Positions 46,823 to 56,518 are shown, counted from the first letter of the stretch. The stretch is 64,000 nt of DNA from Streptomyces olivaceus (GCF_000721235.1 NZ_JOFH01000027.1:186001-250000), one strand, 5' to 3'. Translations and numbers: made by a program. Notes: a model not told the origin generated them from the letters alone.

Positions 46823-48952
46823 TTACGCGGGCACGCTCGCCACGCCGGCCGCCAGGAACCGCTTCCCGTTCACGCGCTCGGCGACGCCCTCGCGGTCCAG
46901 GTACGGCGTGACGCCGCCCAGGTGGAAGGGCCAGCCGGCGCCGGTGATCAGGCAGAGGTCGATGTCCTGGGCCTCGGCGACGACGCCCTCGTCGAGCATC
47001 AGGCCGATCTCCTGGGCCACCGCGTCCAGGACGCGGTCGCGGACCTGCTCCTCGGTGAGGACGGAGTCGCCCTGCTTGAGGAGCGCGGCGACCTCCGGGT
47101 CCAGCTCGGGCTTTCCGCTGTCGTAGACGTAGAAGCCGCGCTTGCCGGCCTCGACGACCGCCTTTAGGTTCGGGGAGACCGTGAAGCGCTCGGGGAAGGC
47201 CCGGTTGAGGGTCTCCGAGACATGCAGGCCGATGGCCGGGCCGACCAGTTCGAGGAGGACCAGCGGGGACATCGGCAGGCCGAGCGGCTCCACCGCCTTC
47301 TCCGCCACCGGCACCGGGGTGCCCTCGTCGATGACGTTCTGGATCTCGCCCATGAAGCGGGTCAGGATGCGGTTGACCACGAACGCCGGGGCGTCCTTGA
47401 CGAGGACCGCGGTCTTCTTCAGCTTCTTGGCGACGCCGAACGCCGTGGCCAGCGCGGCCTCGTCGGTCTGCTCGCCGCGGACGATTTCCAGCAGGGGGAG
47501 GATCGCGACCGGGTTGAAGAAGTGGAAGCCGACGACCCGCTCGGGGTGCTTCAGCTTCGAGGCCATCTCGGAGACGGAGAGCGAGGAGGTGTTCGTGGCG
47601 AGGATCGCGTGCGCGGGCGCCACGGCCTCGACCTCGGCGAAGACCTTCTGCTTGACGCCCATCTCCTCGAAGACGGCCTCGATGACGAAGTCCGCGTCCG
47701 CGAAGCCCTCGGCCTTGTCCAGCACGCCGGAGACGAGGCCCTTCAGCCGGTTCGCCTTGTCCTGGTTGACACGGCCCTTGCCGAGCAGCTTGTCGATCTC
47801 GGCGTGGACGTAGCCCACACCCTTGTCGACGCGCTCCTGGTCGATGTCGGTCAGGACGACCGGCACCTCCAGGCGGCGCAGGAAGAGCAGCGCCAGCTGG
47901 GAGGCCATCAGACCGGCGCCGACGACGCCCACCTTGGTGACCGGGCGGGCCAGGTTCTTGTCCGGGGCGCCGGCCGGGCGCTTGCCGCGCTTCTGGACCA
48001 GGTTGAAGGCGTAGATGCCGGAGCGCAGCTCGCCGCCCATGATCAGGTCGGCGAGGGCCGCGTCCTCGGCGTCGTAGCCCTGCTGGAGGTCGCCGTTCTT
48101 GGCGGCGGCGATGATGTCCAGGGCGCGGTAGGCGGCCGGGGCGGCGCCGTGCACCTTGCCGTCGGCGATGAACCGGCCCTTGGCGACCGCCTGGTCCCAG
48201 GCCTCGCCGCGGTCGATCACCGGGCGCTCGACGGCGATCTCGCCCTTGAGGACGGACGCCGTCCAGAGCAGCGACTGCTCCAGGAAGTCCGCGCCCTCGA
48301 AGATCGCGTCGGCGATGCCGAGTTCGTGGACCTGCGCGCCCTTGAGCTGCTTGTTCTGGTTGAGGCTGTTCTCGATGATCACCGAGACGGCCTTGTCGGC
48401 GCCGATCAGGTTCGGCAGCAGCGTGCAGCCGCCCCAGCCGGGGACCAGGCCGAGGAAGACCTCGGGCAGCGAGAACGCCGGGAGGGCCGCCGACACCGTG
48501 CGGTAGGTGCAGTGCAGGCCGATCTCGACGCCGCCGCCCATGGAGGCGCCGTTGTAGTACGCGAAGGACGGCACCGCGAGGTTCGCGAGGCGCTTGAGGA
48601 CGTCGTGGCCGCCCTTGCCGATGGCCAGCGCGTCCTCGTGCCGCTTCAGCAGCTCGACGCCCTTGAGGTCGGCGCCGACGGCGAAGATGAACGGCTTGCC
48701 GGTGACGCCGACGCCGACGATGTCGCCGTCCGCGGCCTCCTTCTCGACCTGGTCGATCGCGGCGTCGATGTTCGCCAGCGACTGCGGGCCGAGGGTGGTC
48801 GGCTTCTTGTGGTCGTGCCCGTTGTCCAGGGTGATCAGCGCGAAGCGGCCCGCGCCGAGGGGCAGGTCGAAGTGGCGTACGTGCGCCTGCGTGACGACCT
48901 CGTCCGGGAACAGCTCGGCCGCACCCTTCAACAGCTCTGCGGTGGTGCTCAC
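46823..48952 (-). CDS. fadB: Fatty oxidation complex alpha subunit (enoyl-CoA hydratase / 3-hydroxyacyl-CoA dehydrogenase)
   Basis: A 709-residue bifunctional enzyme for the middle two steps of beta-oxidation. The N-terminal crotonase domain (~1-300) shows FAVGADLKGVELLK, YYNGASMGGGVEIGLHC and the EVFLGLVPGWGGC segment with the acidic residue. The NAD-binding domain begins KVGVVGAGLMASQLALLFL near residue 340. The catalytic His and Glu are in HFFNPVAILPLLEIVRG, and a C-terminal dehydrogenase repeat follows. GTG 48952 overlaps the thiolase stop by 4 bp, so the two subunits are translationally coupled. Confidence 0.95.
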   Translation of the reverse strand: MSTTAELLKGAAELFPDEVVTQAHVRHFDLPLGAGRFALITLDNGHDHKKPTTLGPQSLANIDAAIDQVEKEAADGDIVGVGVTGKPFIFAVGADLKGVELLKRHEDALAIGKGGHDVLKRLANLAVPSFAYYNGASMGGGVEIGLHCTYRTVSAALPAFSLPEVFLGLVPGWGGCTLLPNLIGADKAVSVIIENSLNQNKQLKGAQVHELGIADAIFEGADFLEQSLLWTASVLKGEIAVERPVIDRGEAWDQAVAKGRFIADGKVHGAAPAAYRALDIIAAAKNGDLQQGYDAEDAALADLIMGGELRSGIYAFNLVQKRGKRPAGAPDKNLARPVTKVGVVGAGLMASQLALLFLRRLEVPVVLTDIDQERVDKGVGYVHAEIDKLLGKGRVNQDKANRLKGLVSGVLDKAEGFADADFVIEAVFEEMGVKQKVFAEVEAVAPAHAILATNTSSLSVSEMASKLKHPERVVGFHFFNPVAILPLLEIVRGEQTDEAALATAFGVAKKLKKTAVLVKDAPAFVVNRILTRFMGEIQNVIDEGTPVPVAEKAVEPLGLPMSPLVLLELVGPAIGLHVSETLNRAFPERFTVSPNLKAVVEAGKRGFYVYDSGKPELDPEVAALLKQGDSVLTEEQVRDRVLDAVAQEIGLMLDEGVVAEAQDIDLCLITGAGWPFHLGGVTPYLDREGVAERVNGKRFLAAGVASVPA

Positions 48953-50166
48953 TTGTCCCCCTCGAAGTGCGGGTTCTCCCAGACGACCGTCGCGCCCATG
49001 CCGAAGCCGACGCACATGGTGGTCAGGCCGTAGCGGACGTGCGGCTGCTCCTCGAACTGGCGGGCCAGCTGCGTCATCAGCCGGACGCCCGAGGAGGCCA
49101 GCGGGTGGCCGAAGGCGATCGCGCCGCCGTACTGGTTGACGCGCGCGTCGTCGTCGGCGATGCCGTAGTGCTCCAGGAACGCGAGGACCTGGACGGCGAA
49201 GGCCTCGTTGATCTCGAACAGGCCGATGTCGTCGATGGACAGCCCGGCCTGGGCCAGGGCCTTCTCCGTCGCCGGGATCGGGCCGTAGCCCATGACCTCC
49301 GGCTCGACGCCCGCGAAGGAGTACGCCACCAGGCGCATCTTGACGGGAAGGTCGTTCTCGCGGGCGAAGTCCTCACTCGCGATGATCGAGGCGGTGGCGC
49401 CGTCGTTCAGACCGGCCGCGTTGCCCGCGGTGACCCGGCCGTGCACCCGGAACGGCGTCTTGAGGCCCGCCAGGTTCTCCAGCGTGGTGCCGGGGCGCAT
49501 CGGCTCGTCGGCGGTGACCAGGCCCCAGCCCGTCTCGCCGGCCTCTTCGTTGGTGCGGCGCACCGAGACCGGCACCAGGTCGGCCTGGATCTGGCCGTTG
49601 GCGTAGGCCTTGGCGGCCTTCTCCTGCGAGCGCACGGCGTACTCGTCGGCGCGCTGCTTGGTGATGCCCGGGTAGCGGTCGTGCAGGTTCTCGGCGGTCA
49701 TGCCCATGAACAGGGCGGACTCGTCGACCAGCTTCTCGCTGACGAACCGCGGGTTCGGGTCCACGCCCTCGCCCATCGGGTGGCGGCCCATGTGCTCGAC
49801 CCCGCCCGCGACGGCGACGTCGTACGCGCCGAAGGCGACCGAGCCGGCCACCGTGGTGACGGCGGTCAGGGCGCCCGCGCACATGCGGTCGATGGAGTAG
49901 CCGGGGACCGAGGTGGGCAGGCCCGCCAGGATGCCGGCGGTGCGGCCGATGGTCAGGCCCTGGTCGCCGATCTGCGTGGTCGCGGCGACGGCGACCTCGT
50001 CGATCTTCTTCGGGTCGAGACCGGGGTTGCGGCGCAGCAGCTCCCGGATCGCCTTCACGACCAGGTCGTCGGCGCGGGTCTCGTGGTAGACGCCCTTCGG
50101 GCCCGCCTTGCCGAACGGGGTGCGGACGCCGTCGACGAAGACGACGTCCCTGACGGTACGAGGCAC
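48949..50166 (-). CDS. fadA: Acetyl-CoA C-acyltransferase (thiolase), fatty oxidation beta subunit
   Basis: A 405-residue thiolase that cleaves 3-ketoacyl-CoA in the last step of beta-oxidation. The nucleophilic Cys is in SIDRMCAGALTAVTT; the His and second Cys motifs are FEINEAFAVQ, GGAIAFGHPLASSG and TTMCVGFGMG. GTG 50166 is chosen because GGAGGAG lies eight bases upstream and the protein then begins PRTVRDVVFVDGVRTPFGKA. It forms an operon with fadB downstream. A TGAGCGCGCGCTCA palindrome about 50 bp upstream could be an operator of a TetR-like regulator. Confidence 0.95.
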   Translation of the reverse strand: MPRTVRDVVFVDGVRTPFGKAGPKGVYHETRADDLVVKAIRELLRRNPGLDPKKIDEVAVAATTQIGDQGLTIGRTAGILAGLPTSVPGYSIDRMCAGALTAVTTVAGSVAFGAYDVAVAGGVEHMGRHPMGEGVDPNPRFVSEKLVDESALFMGMTAENLHDRYPGITKQRADEYAVRSQEKAAKAYANGQIQADLVPVSVRRTNEEAGETGWGLVTADEPMRPGTTLENLAGLKTPFRVHGRVTAGNAAGLNDGATASIIASEDFARENDLPVKMRLVAYSFAGVEPEVMGYGPIPATEKALAQAGLSIDDIGLFEINEAFAVQVLAFLEHYGIADDDARVNQYGGAIAFGHPLASSGVRLMTQLARQFEEQPHVRYGLTTMCVGFGMGATVVWENPHFEGDK

Positions 50167-50475
50167 GATGGCTCTCCTCCAGGGTGCGGGGTGGCACTGC
50201 TGCGGCACGCATGCGCTGAGCGCGCGCTCAGTCCCATGCTACTTATGAGTAACGTAGCTGCCCAGTCCCCCCGGCGGGAGCGGCGAAGGTCACACCGCCC
50301 GTCACACCGCCGGCGGACCCGCCCGGCCCGGCGCCCGGGCCCGTCGGCGGACGGCCGGACCCGGCGCCCGCGCCCGTCGGCGGCCCCTCGGACCCGGCAC
50401 CCTGGCCGAAACCCGCCGCCCGCCACCCCGGGTCGCTCTCCGGTACGACGGGCCGGTGGGTCGGGTCGGCGGCTC

Positions 50476-51660
50476 TCAGTCCGAGCCCTCGGCCAGCGCC
50501 GTCACCAGGACCGGTGTCACCTGCTCCACCTGCCAGGGCCGGGCCCCGTGCCCGGCGAGGGCCGCGCTCACCGACTCGGCGTCGACGGCCGCGGGCGGCT
50601 CCCAGCAGACCCGGCGCACCGTGTCCGGGGTGATCAGGTTCTCCTGCGGCATGTTCAGCCGCTCGGCGAGCGCCGTCACCGCCGCGCGCGCCGCGGTCAG
50701 CCGGGTCGCGGCGGCCGGGTCCTTGTCGGCCCAGGCCCGCGGCGGCGGGGGGCCGGTGACCGGCTGGCCCGGCGGGGGCAGCTGCGACTCGGACAGCGCC
50801 CTGGCCCGGTCGACCGCGTCCTGCCACTGCTCCAGCTGCCGGCGGCCGACCCGCCCGAAGCCGTTCAACGCGCCCAGCGCGTGCGCGTTGGGCGGCAGCG
50901 CGAGGGCCGCCTCGACGATCGCCGCGTCCCCGAGCACCTTGCCGGGCGAGACGTCCCGGCGCTGCGCGATCCGGTCCCGGGCCTGCCACAGCTCGCGCAC
51001 GACCGCCAGCTGACGGCGCCGGCGCACCTTGTGCATGCCGGACGTGCGGCGCCACGGGTCCTTGCGGGGCTCGGGCGGCGGGGCCGAGGCGATCGCGTCG
51101 AACTCCTGCCGCGCCCACTCCAGCTTGCCCTGCCGGTCCAGCTCCTTCTCCAGCGCGTCGCGCAGGTCGACGAGGAGTTCGACGTCGAGCGCCGCGTAGC
51201 GCAGCCACGGCTCGGGCAGCGGGCGGGTCGACCAGTCGACGGCCGAGTGGCCCTTCTCCAGCACGAAGCCCAGGACGTTCTCCACCATCGCGCCCAGCCC
51301 GACGCGCGGGAACCCCGCGAGCCGTCCGGCCAGCTCGGTGTCGAAGATACGGGTGGGCACCATCCCTATTTCGCGCAGGCACGGCAGGTCCTGGGTGGCG
51401 GCGTGCAGCACCCACTCGGCGTCCGCGATCGCCGCGCCGAGGCCGGAGAGGTCGGGACAGGCCACCGGGTCGATCAGCGCGGTCCCCGCGCCCTCCCGGC
51501 GCAGCTGCACCAGGTACGCGCGCTGGCCGTAGCGGTACCCGGAGGCGCGCTCGGCGTCGACGGCGACGGGGCCGCGGCCGGCGGCGAAGGCGGCGGTCAC
51601 TTCGGCGAGGGCGCCGGCGTCGGCGATCACCGGTGGAATGCCCTCGCGTGGTTCGAGCAA
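50476..51660 (-). CDS. rnd: Ribonuclease D-like 3'-5' exonuclease with HRDC domain
   Basis: A ~394-residue exonuclease. The DEDD acidic residues are visible as AVDAERASGYRYG (DxE), HAATQDLPCL (D) and WLRYAALDVELLVDL (Y...D). An HRDC domain at about residues 215-290 (MHKVRRRRQLAVVRELWQAR) and a long actinobacterial tail follow. RNase D trims tRNA and other RNA 3' ends. The start is uncertain: TTG 51660 is the first start codon in frame and has no ribosome-binding site. The frame stays open ~45 codons further upstream (TTGGAPPDDAGSSASQAPTP) without ATG or GTG, so a start there may have been lost. Confidence 0.9.
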   Translation of the reverse strand: MLEPREGIPPVIADAGALAEVTAAFAAGRGPVAVDAERASGYRYGQRAYLVQLRREGAGTALIDPVACPDLSGLGAAIADAEWVLHAATQDLPCLREIGMVPTRIFDTELAGRLAGFPRVGLGAMVENVLGFVLEKGHSAVDWSTRPLPEPWLRYAALDVELLVDLRDALEKELDRQGKLEWARQEFDAIASAPPPEPRKDPWRRTSGMHKVRRRRQLAVVRELWQARDRIAQRRDVSPGKVLGDAAIVEAALALPPNAHALGALNGFGRVGRRQLEQWQDAVDRARALSESQLPPPGQPVTGPPPPRAWADKDPAAATRLTAARAAVTALAERLNMPQENLITPDTVRRVCWEPPAAVDAESVSAALAGHGARPWQVEQVTPVLVTALAEGSD

Positions 51661-51873
51661 GGGGGTCGGCGCCTGACTCGCAGAAGATCCGGCGTCGTCC
51701 GGAGGGGCGCCTCCGGTGGTTCGCAGTGGACGGTCTGCTGCGGTTTCGTGGGCGCCGGGGGGTCGTAAACCAGTCAGGTCAGTGAAAGACGGGCTGCACG
51801 GGACCTTCGGGGGAGGGGAGCGGAGGGGGCGGGGGGAGTGGGGGAGTGGAGGGGGCGGGCAGGTGCGGGGTGG

Positions 51874-52536
51874 TCAGTGGATGATGCCGGTGCGCAGGGC
51901 CACCGCGACCATCCCGGCGCGGTCGCCCGTGCCGAGCTTGCGGGCGATGCGCGCGAGGTGGCTCTTGACGGTCAGGGCGGACAGGCCCATCGAGACGCCG
52001 ATCGCCTTGTTGGACTGGCCCTCCGCGACCAGCCGCAGCACCTCGACCTCGCGGCCGGAGAGTTCGCGGTAGCCGCCCGGGTGGCTCGGGGCGCCCGGGT
52101 GGCGGCGGTGCAGCCGGGCGGCGGCGGCGCCGATGGGGGCGGCGCCCGGGCGGGTGGGGAGCCCGACGTTGGTGCGGGTGCCGGTGACGACGTAGCCCTT
52201 GACGCCGCCGGCGAGGGCGTTGCGCACGGCGCCGATGTCGTCGGCGGCGGACAGGGCGAGGCCGTTGGGCCAGCCCGCGGCGCGGGTCTCCGACAGCAGG
52301 GTCAGGCCGGAGCCGTCGGGGAGGTGTACTTCCGCGACGCAGATGTCGCGGGGGTTGCCGATGCGGGGACGAGCCTCCGCGACGGACGAGGCCTCGATGA
52401 CGTCGCGCACACCGAGCGCCCACAGATGGCGGGTGACGGTGGAACGGACGCGCTGATCGGCCACGACCACCATGGCGGTCGGCTTGTTCGGGCGGTAGGC
52501 GACCAGGCTTGCAGGCTGCTCGAGGAGAACGGACAC
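51874..52536 (-). CDS. LuxR-type response regulator with atypical receiver
   Basis: A 220-residue regulator. The N-terminal receiver-like domain has AMVVVADQRV (acidic pocket) but Glu69 in ICVAEVHLPDGSG where the phospho-acceptor Asp normally stands; the lysine in GVKGYVV is kept. The C-terminal LuxR/GerE helix-turn-helix is YRELSGREVEVLRLVAEGQS, then NKAIGVSMGLSALTVKSHLA. Glu at that position is expected to prevent normal phosphorylation and could mimic it. GTG 52536 has AGGAGG five bases upstream. There is no kinase gene next to it. A large promoter region with an inverted repeat lies upstream. Confidence 0.88.
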   Translation of the reverse strand: MSVLLEQPASLVAYRPNKPTAMVVVADQRVRSTVTRHLWALGVRDVIEASSVAEARPRIGNPRDICVAEVHLPDGSGLTLLSETRAAGWPNGLALSAADDIGAVRNALAGGVKGYVVTGTRTNVGLPTRPGAAPIGAAAARLHRRHPGAPSHPGGYRELSGREVEVLRLVAEGQSNKAIGVSMGLSALTVKSHLARIARKLGTGDRAGMVAVALRTGIIH

Positions 52537-52721
52537 CAGGCCTCCTGGGGTGCGGGACGGGGCCGGCTCGTGGGGGTGAAGCCGGGACGAACCGTGCTTT
52601 CAAGGTCACAGTCGTCTTCGGCAGCGAGCCCGTCCGCCTTTAGAGAATGATCACGATCTAGTGAGTAACAATCCGAGCAATTCGGACACACTGTCGATCA
52701 TTCGAAGATCGAACGCTTCCG

Positions 52722-52765
52722 CACTTTGTCGATACGTGGCCGAATGTGGCTGTGTCGACAAAGTG
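52722..52765. promoter_or_regulatory. 11-bp inverted repeat, possible operator
   Basis: Arms CACTTTGTCGA and TCGACAAAGTG are exact complements separated by 22 bases, i.e. centred about three helical turns apart. The repeat lies about 190 bp upstream of the response-regulator start. Confidence 0.5.
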
Positions 52766-52855
52766 ACGGAACGTTTCCTGGGTGGGGGTCATGCCCTGAC
52801 GAATAGGTGTAATTCGGGCGAGGGATTGAGGGGTGGAGGAGTGGCCGCACAGCGG

Positions 52856-52885
52856 AGCGCCCGGCCGTCGGGACGGCCGGGCGCT
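52856..52885 (-). terminator. Terminator after the DUF3000 gene
   Basis: A perfect 14-bp stem AGCGCCCGGCCGTC / GACGGCCGGGCGCT with a two-base centre, 25 bp past the DUF3000 stop. Confidence 0.85.
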
Positions 52886-52909
52886 GGGGTGGTCGGTGCG
52901 GCTGGTCGG

Positions 52910-53596
52910 TCAGCGTGACTGCGGGCCGCGTCGCTGCGGCAGTGTGACGACCGACGCGTCGCCGGGCGCCGCCGGCGGCAGACCCGCGACCTGGGCCAGC
53001 AGATCGCACCACGAGGAGAGGTGCCCCGCGGTGTCCGGGACGCCGCCCAGGCCCTCGCGCGGCGTCCAGGACGCCCGGATCTCGATCTGCGAGGCGGACG
53101 GCCGCGCCGAGAGTCCCCCGAAATAGTGGGAACTCGCGCGTGTGACCGTGCCGCTGGGCTCGCCGTACGCCAGTCCGCGCGCCTCCAGCGCGCCGGTGAG
53201 CCAGGACCAGCACACGTCCGGCAGCAGCGGGTCCGCGGCCATCTCCGGCTCCAGCTCGGCACGCACCAGCGTCACCAGCCGGAAGGTCCCGTGCCAGCCG
53301 TCGTGGCCGGCCGGATCGTGCAGCAGCACCAGCCGCCCGTCCGCCAGGTCCTCGTCGCCGTCGACGACCGCGGCCTCCAGGGCATACGCGTACGGGGCCA
53401 GCCGCTGCGGCGCGCGTGTCGCCTCGACCTCCACCTGCGGCCGCAGCCGCGCCGACCGCAGCGCCTCGACGGCGGCCGTGAAGGCCGAGGGCGCGGTACT
53501 CCCCTTGTTCCCGTTGTGCCGGGCCTCCTCCTGGGCCCCCTTCGCCTCGTCCGTTCCGCCAGCGTCGTCCGACAATCGTCCCTGAGCCGCAGCCAT
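52910..53596 (-). CDS. DUF3000 domain-containing protein
   Basis: A 228-residue actinobacterial protein. After a polar tail of ~35 residues the DUF3000 domain follows: [33 protein letters not shown], the central [20 protein letters not shown], and [17 protein letters not shown]. Function is not known. The gene is conserved divergently next to hemE in Streptomyces, and here starts lie 150 bp apart. ATG 53596 is used; the preceding sequence lacks a strong ribosome-binding site. Confidence 0.88.
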   Translation of the reverse strand: MAAAQGRLSDDAGGTDEAKGAQEEARHNGNKGSTAPSAFTAAVEALRSARLRPQVEVEATRAPQRLAPYAYALEAAVVDGDEDLADGRLVLLHDPAGHDGWHGTFRLVTLVRAELEPEMAADPLLPDVCWSWLTGALEARGLAYGEPSGTVTRASSHYFGGLSARPSASQIEIRASWTPREGLGGVPDTAGHLSSWCDLLAQVAGLPPAAPGDASVVTLPQRRGPQSR

Positions 53597-53746
53597 GCGG
53601 GGAACATTAAGCGGAACGGCGGCTCGGCGCAGGGAGGGACACCCGCGTGCGGGCGCGATGTCCGGATCCTGCGGTTCGGAGGGGCCCGCGCGGGCCGTTC
53701 CCCCCGTGGTCCGGCGCCGTGCGGGGCTCGTGGGAGACTTGCCGAT

Positions 53747-54814
53747 GTGAGTGCCAACCAGAGCCCCGCGGGCAAGCAGCCGACCGCCACGTACGACTCC
53801 GCCTTCCTCAGGGCGTGCAGGCGTGAGCCGGTGCCGCACACCCCCGTGTGGTTCATGCGGCAGGCGGGGCGCTCGCTGCCGGAGTACCTCAAGGCGCGCG
53901 AGGGCATCCCGATGCTCGAGTCCTGCATGCGGCCGGAACTGGTCGCCGAGATCACCCTCCAGCCGGTGCGGCGGCATGGCGTGGACGCGGCGGTCTACTT
54001 CAGCGACATCGTGGTCCCGCTCAAGGCCATCGGCATCGACCTCGACATCAAGCCGGGGGTCGGACCGGTGATCGCCGAACCGATCCGCACCCGCGCGGAC
54101 CTGGCACGGCTGCGTCAGCTCACCCCCGAGGACGTCGCCTACGTCACCGAGGCCTTCGGCCTGCTCACCCGTGAACTGGGCGCCACCCCGCTGATCGGCT
54201 TCGCCGGTGCGCCGTTCACCCTCGCGAGCTACCTCGTGGAGGGCGGCCCGTCCCGCAACCACGAGCACACCAAGGCGCTCATGTACGGCGACCCGCAGTT
54301 GTGGGCCGACCTCCTGGACCGGCTCGCGGACATCACGGCCGCCTTCCTGAGGGTACAGATCGAGGCGGGGGCGAGCGCCGTCCAGCTCTTCGACTCCTGG
54401 GTCGGCGCCCTCTCTCCCGCGGACTACCGCCGCTCGGTGCTGCCCGCCTCCCGCAAGGTCTTCGAAGCCGTCTCGGAGTACGGCGTGCCGCGCGTCCACT
54501 TCGGCGTCGGCACCGGCGAGCTGCTCGGTCTGCTGGGCGAGGCCGGCGCGGACGTCGTCGGCGTCGACTGGCGTGTCCCGCTGGACGAGGCGGCCCGCCG
54601 CGTCGGCCCCGGCAAGGCGCTGCAGGGCAACCTGGACCCGGCCGTCCTCTTCGCCGGGCGCGAGGCGGTGGAGACCAAGACCCGCGAGATCCTGGACGCG
54701 GCGGCGGGCCTGGAGGGCCACGTCTTCAACCTCGGCCACGGTGTGCTGCCCACCACCGACCCGGACGCGCTGACCCGCCTCACGGAGTACGTCCACACGC
54801 AGACGGCCCGCTGA
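53747..54814 (+). CDS. hemE: Uroporphyrinogen decarboxylase
   Basis: This 355-residue cytoplasmic enzyme removes four carboxyl groups from uroporphyrinogen III to give coproporphyrinogen III in haem synthesis. Diagnostic motifs are [16 protein letters not shown] (conserved Arg pair), [19 protein letters not shown] and [17 protein letters not shown], plus the C-terminal [16 protein letters not shown] 53747 has GGGAG ~10 bases upstream and yields the normal length. It is monocistronic and divergent from the DUF3000 gene. Confidence 0.97.
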   Translation: MSANQSPAGKQPTATYDSAFLRACRREPVPHTPVWFMRQAGRSLPEYLKAREGIPMLESCMRPELVAEITLQPVRRHGVDAAVYFSDIVVPLKAIGIDLDIKPGVGPVIAEPIRTRADLARLRQLTPEDVAYVTEAFGLLTRELGATPLIGFAGAPFTLASYLVEGGPSRNHEHTKALMYGDPQLWADLLDRLADITAAFLRVQIEAGASAVQLFDSWVGALSPADYRRSVLPASRKVFEAVSEYGVPRVHFGVGTGELLGLLGEAGADVVGVDWRVPLDEAARRVGPGKALQGNLDPAVLFAGREAVETKTREILDAAAGLEGHVFNLGHGVLPTTDPDALTRLTEYVHTQTAR

Positions 54815-54857
54815 GCCGCGCGGTCGCGAAGCCGGCGGGGCCCCCGGCGCGGGACGC

Positions 54858-56384
54858 TCAGAAGGCGTCCGCGCCCGCCAGGATCTCCGCGGCGGCCACG
54901 CCGGAGGCGGCGCTCGCGCCGTGGGTGAAGATCTGGGCCGCCGCGGCGCCGTGGGTGCCGGGCAGGCCCATCTCGACCACGATCGCGTCCGGGCGGGCCG
55001 CGGTCAGGCCGGTCACGGCGCGGCTCATCCAGGTGTGCCGGGCCGCGTCGCGCGCGACGACGACCAGCGGACGTCCCGCGGCCGGTGCGAGGGCGCAGCT
55101 CTCCAGCGCCACCGTCCCCTCCTCCAGTTCCTGGCCGCGCACCCGTACCGAGGTCGTGCCGGGCAGCCGCTCCCGCAGCGGGCCTGCCACGCCCCAGGGG
55201 GTCTCCTTGCCGATGGCCATGTTGGTCACCGGCGCCAGCTCGACCACGTGCGGCGGCGCCGTCAGCGGCAGGGCCTCGCGCGCGGCGCCGGTGACCCGGA
55301 CGGCACGGCGCGCGGCGACCTGCCCGATGCCCTCGCCGGCCGCCGGTGCCGGGGAGGCCGAGGCGCCGGCCCGCAGCCCGGCCGACCAGGCGGCGAACTC
55401 CCGTACCCGGCCCGCCGCGTCGGCCAGCCGCTCCTCGGGGAGCTCCCCGTCCGTCACCGCGGCGACCAGCGCCTTGACCAGCAGCGCGGTGGTGGCCTCC
55501 TCGGCGCTCTCGCCGCCGACGCAGATGGCGTCCACCCCGGCCGCGACGGCCTTCACCGTGGCGCCGTCGATGCCGTACCGGCGGGTGACGGCGCCCATCT
55601 CGATGGCGTCGCTGACCACCAGGCCGTCGAAGCCCAGCTCGTCGCGGAGCAGGTCGTGCAGGATGCGCCGGCTCAGCGTGGCCGGGAGGTCGGGGTCGTA
55701 AGCCGGTACCAGCAGGTGACCGCTCATCACCGCGCGGACCCCGGCCGCGACGGCCGCCCGGAACGGGGGCAGCGCCTGGGCGGCGATCTCGTCCGGCCCG
55801 GCCCCGTACGCGGGCAGGTCGTGGTGGGAGTCGACGGCTACGTCCCCGTGGCCCGGGAAGTGCTTGGCGCAGGCGGCCACGCCGGAGGACTGGAGGCCGC
55901 GGATCCACGCGGCGGTGTGCCGGGACACCACGTCGGGGGCCGAGCCGAAGGAGCGTACGCCGATGATCGGGTTGTCCGGGTTGGAGTTGACGTCCGCGCT
56001 CGGCGCGTAGTCGAGGCTCACTCCGGCGGTGCGCAGCTGCCGGCCGAGGTCGGCGGCGACGGCCTCGGTCAGGTCCGTGTCGTCGACGGTGCCGAGCGCG
56101 AAGTTGCCCGGCCGGGACGAGCCCGTGGCGGACTCGATCCGGGTGACGTCACCCGCCTCCTCGTCGATCGCCACGATCAACTCGGGATTCTCCGCGCGTA
56201 GTTGTTCAGTCAGCCGGGCGACCTGCTCGGTGGAGACGATGTTGCGGGAGAAGAGCACGACGGAGGCCAGTCCGTCGCCGATGTCGCGCAGGACCCAGTC
56301 GGGCGCCTCGGTGCCCACGAAGCCCGGCTGCAGAACGGAGAGCGCGAGCCGACGCAACTCGCTGCTGTGCTTGCTGGTGCCCAT
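54858..56384 (-). CDS. Glycoside hydrolase family 3, beta-N-acetylglucosaminidase-like
   Basis: A 508-residue enzyme of the NagZ branch of GH3. The substrate-binding KHFPGHGDV and the catalytic His/Asp region HHDLPAYGAGPDE are present, and the nucleophile Asp lies in VVSDAIEMGAVTRR. The C-terminal ~170 residues form the GH3 C-domain, absent in short NagZ. No signal peptide is visible, so it is predicted to act in the cytoplasm on imported chitobiose or muropeptide fragments. A near-perfect DasR operator lies 35-50 bp upstream of ATG 56384, suggesting induction by GlcNAc together with ngcEFG. Confidence 0.9.
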   Translation of the reverse strand: MGTSKHSSELRRLALSVLQPGFVGTEAPDWVLRDIGDGLASVVLFSRNIVSTEQVARLTEQLRAENPELIVAIDEEAGDVTRIESATGSSRPGNFALGTVDDTDLTEAVAADLGRQLRTAGVSLDYAPSADVNSNPDNPIIGVRSFGSAPDVVSRHTAAWIRGLQSSGVAACAKHFPGHGDVAVDSHHDLPAYGAGPDEIAAQALPPFRAAVAAGVRAVMSGHLLVPAYDPDLPATLSRRILHDLLRDELGFDGLVVSDAIEMGAVTRRYGIDGATVKAVAAGVDAICVGGESAEEATTALLVKALVAAVTDGELPEERLADAAGRVREFAAWSAGLRAGASASPAPAAGEGIGQVAARRAVRVTGAAREALPLTAPPHVVELAPVTNMAIGKETPWGVAGPLRERLPGTTSVRVRGQELEEGTVALESCALAPAAGRPLVVVARDAARHTWMSRAVTGLTAARPDAIVVEMGLPGTHGAAAAQIFTHGASAASGVAAAEILAGADAF

Positions 56385-56418
56385 CGACCGCGCCTTTCGG
56401 AGCCTTTCGGAGAGGATT

Positions 56419-56434
56419 CTTGGTATAGACCAAG
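56419..56434. promoter_or_regulatory. DasR operator (dre) upstream of the GH3 gene
   Basis: CTTGGTATAGACCAAG is a palindrome with one central mismatch and fits the dre core TGGTCTAGACCA at 11 of 12 positions. It lies 35 bp from the GH3 start codon. Confidence 0.8.
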
Positions 56435-56518
56435 AAGGTGCGCGTTCAGGTTAACCAGGCGTGTCAAGAGGGGATCCGCCCAACTCGGAAGTAACAACTG
56501 ACCTCGTCGAAAGGAGTG

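Larger units (their letters stand above)
52537..52909. other. AT-richer control region upstream of the response regulator
   Basis: A 373-bp stretch without a gene, clearly lower in GC than its surroundings. It contains an 11-bp inverted repeat (52722-52765), several TTCGA-type palindromes (ATCATTCGAAGATCGAA around 52697-52713) and, at the right end, the terminator of the DUF3000 gene. The low GC and palindromes point to a developmentally regulated promoter for the response regulator. Confidence 0.5.
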
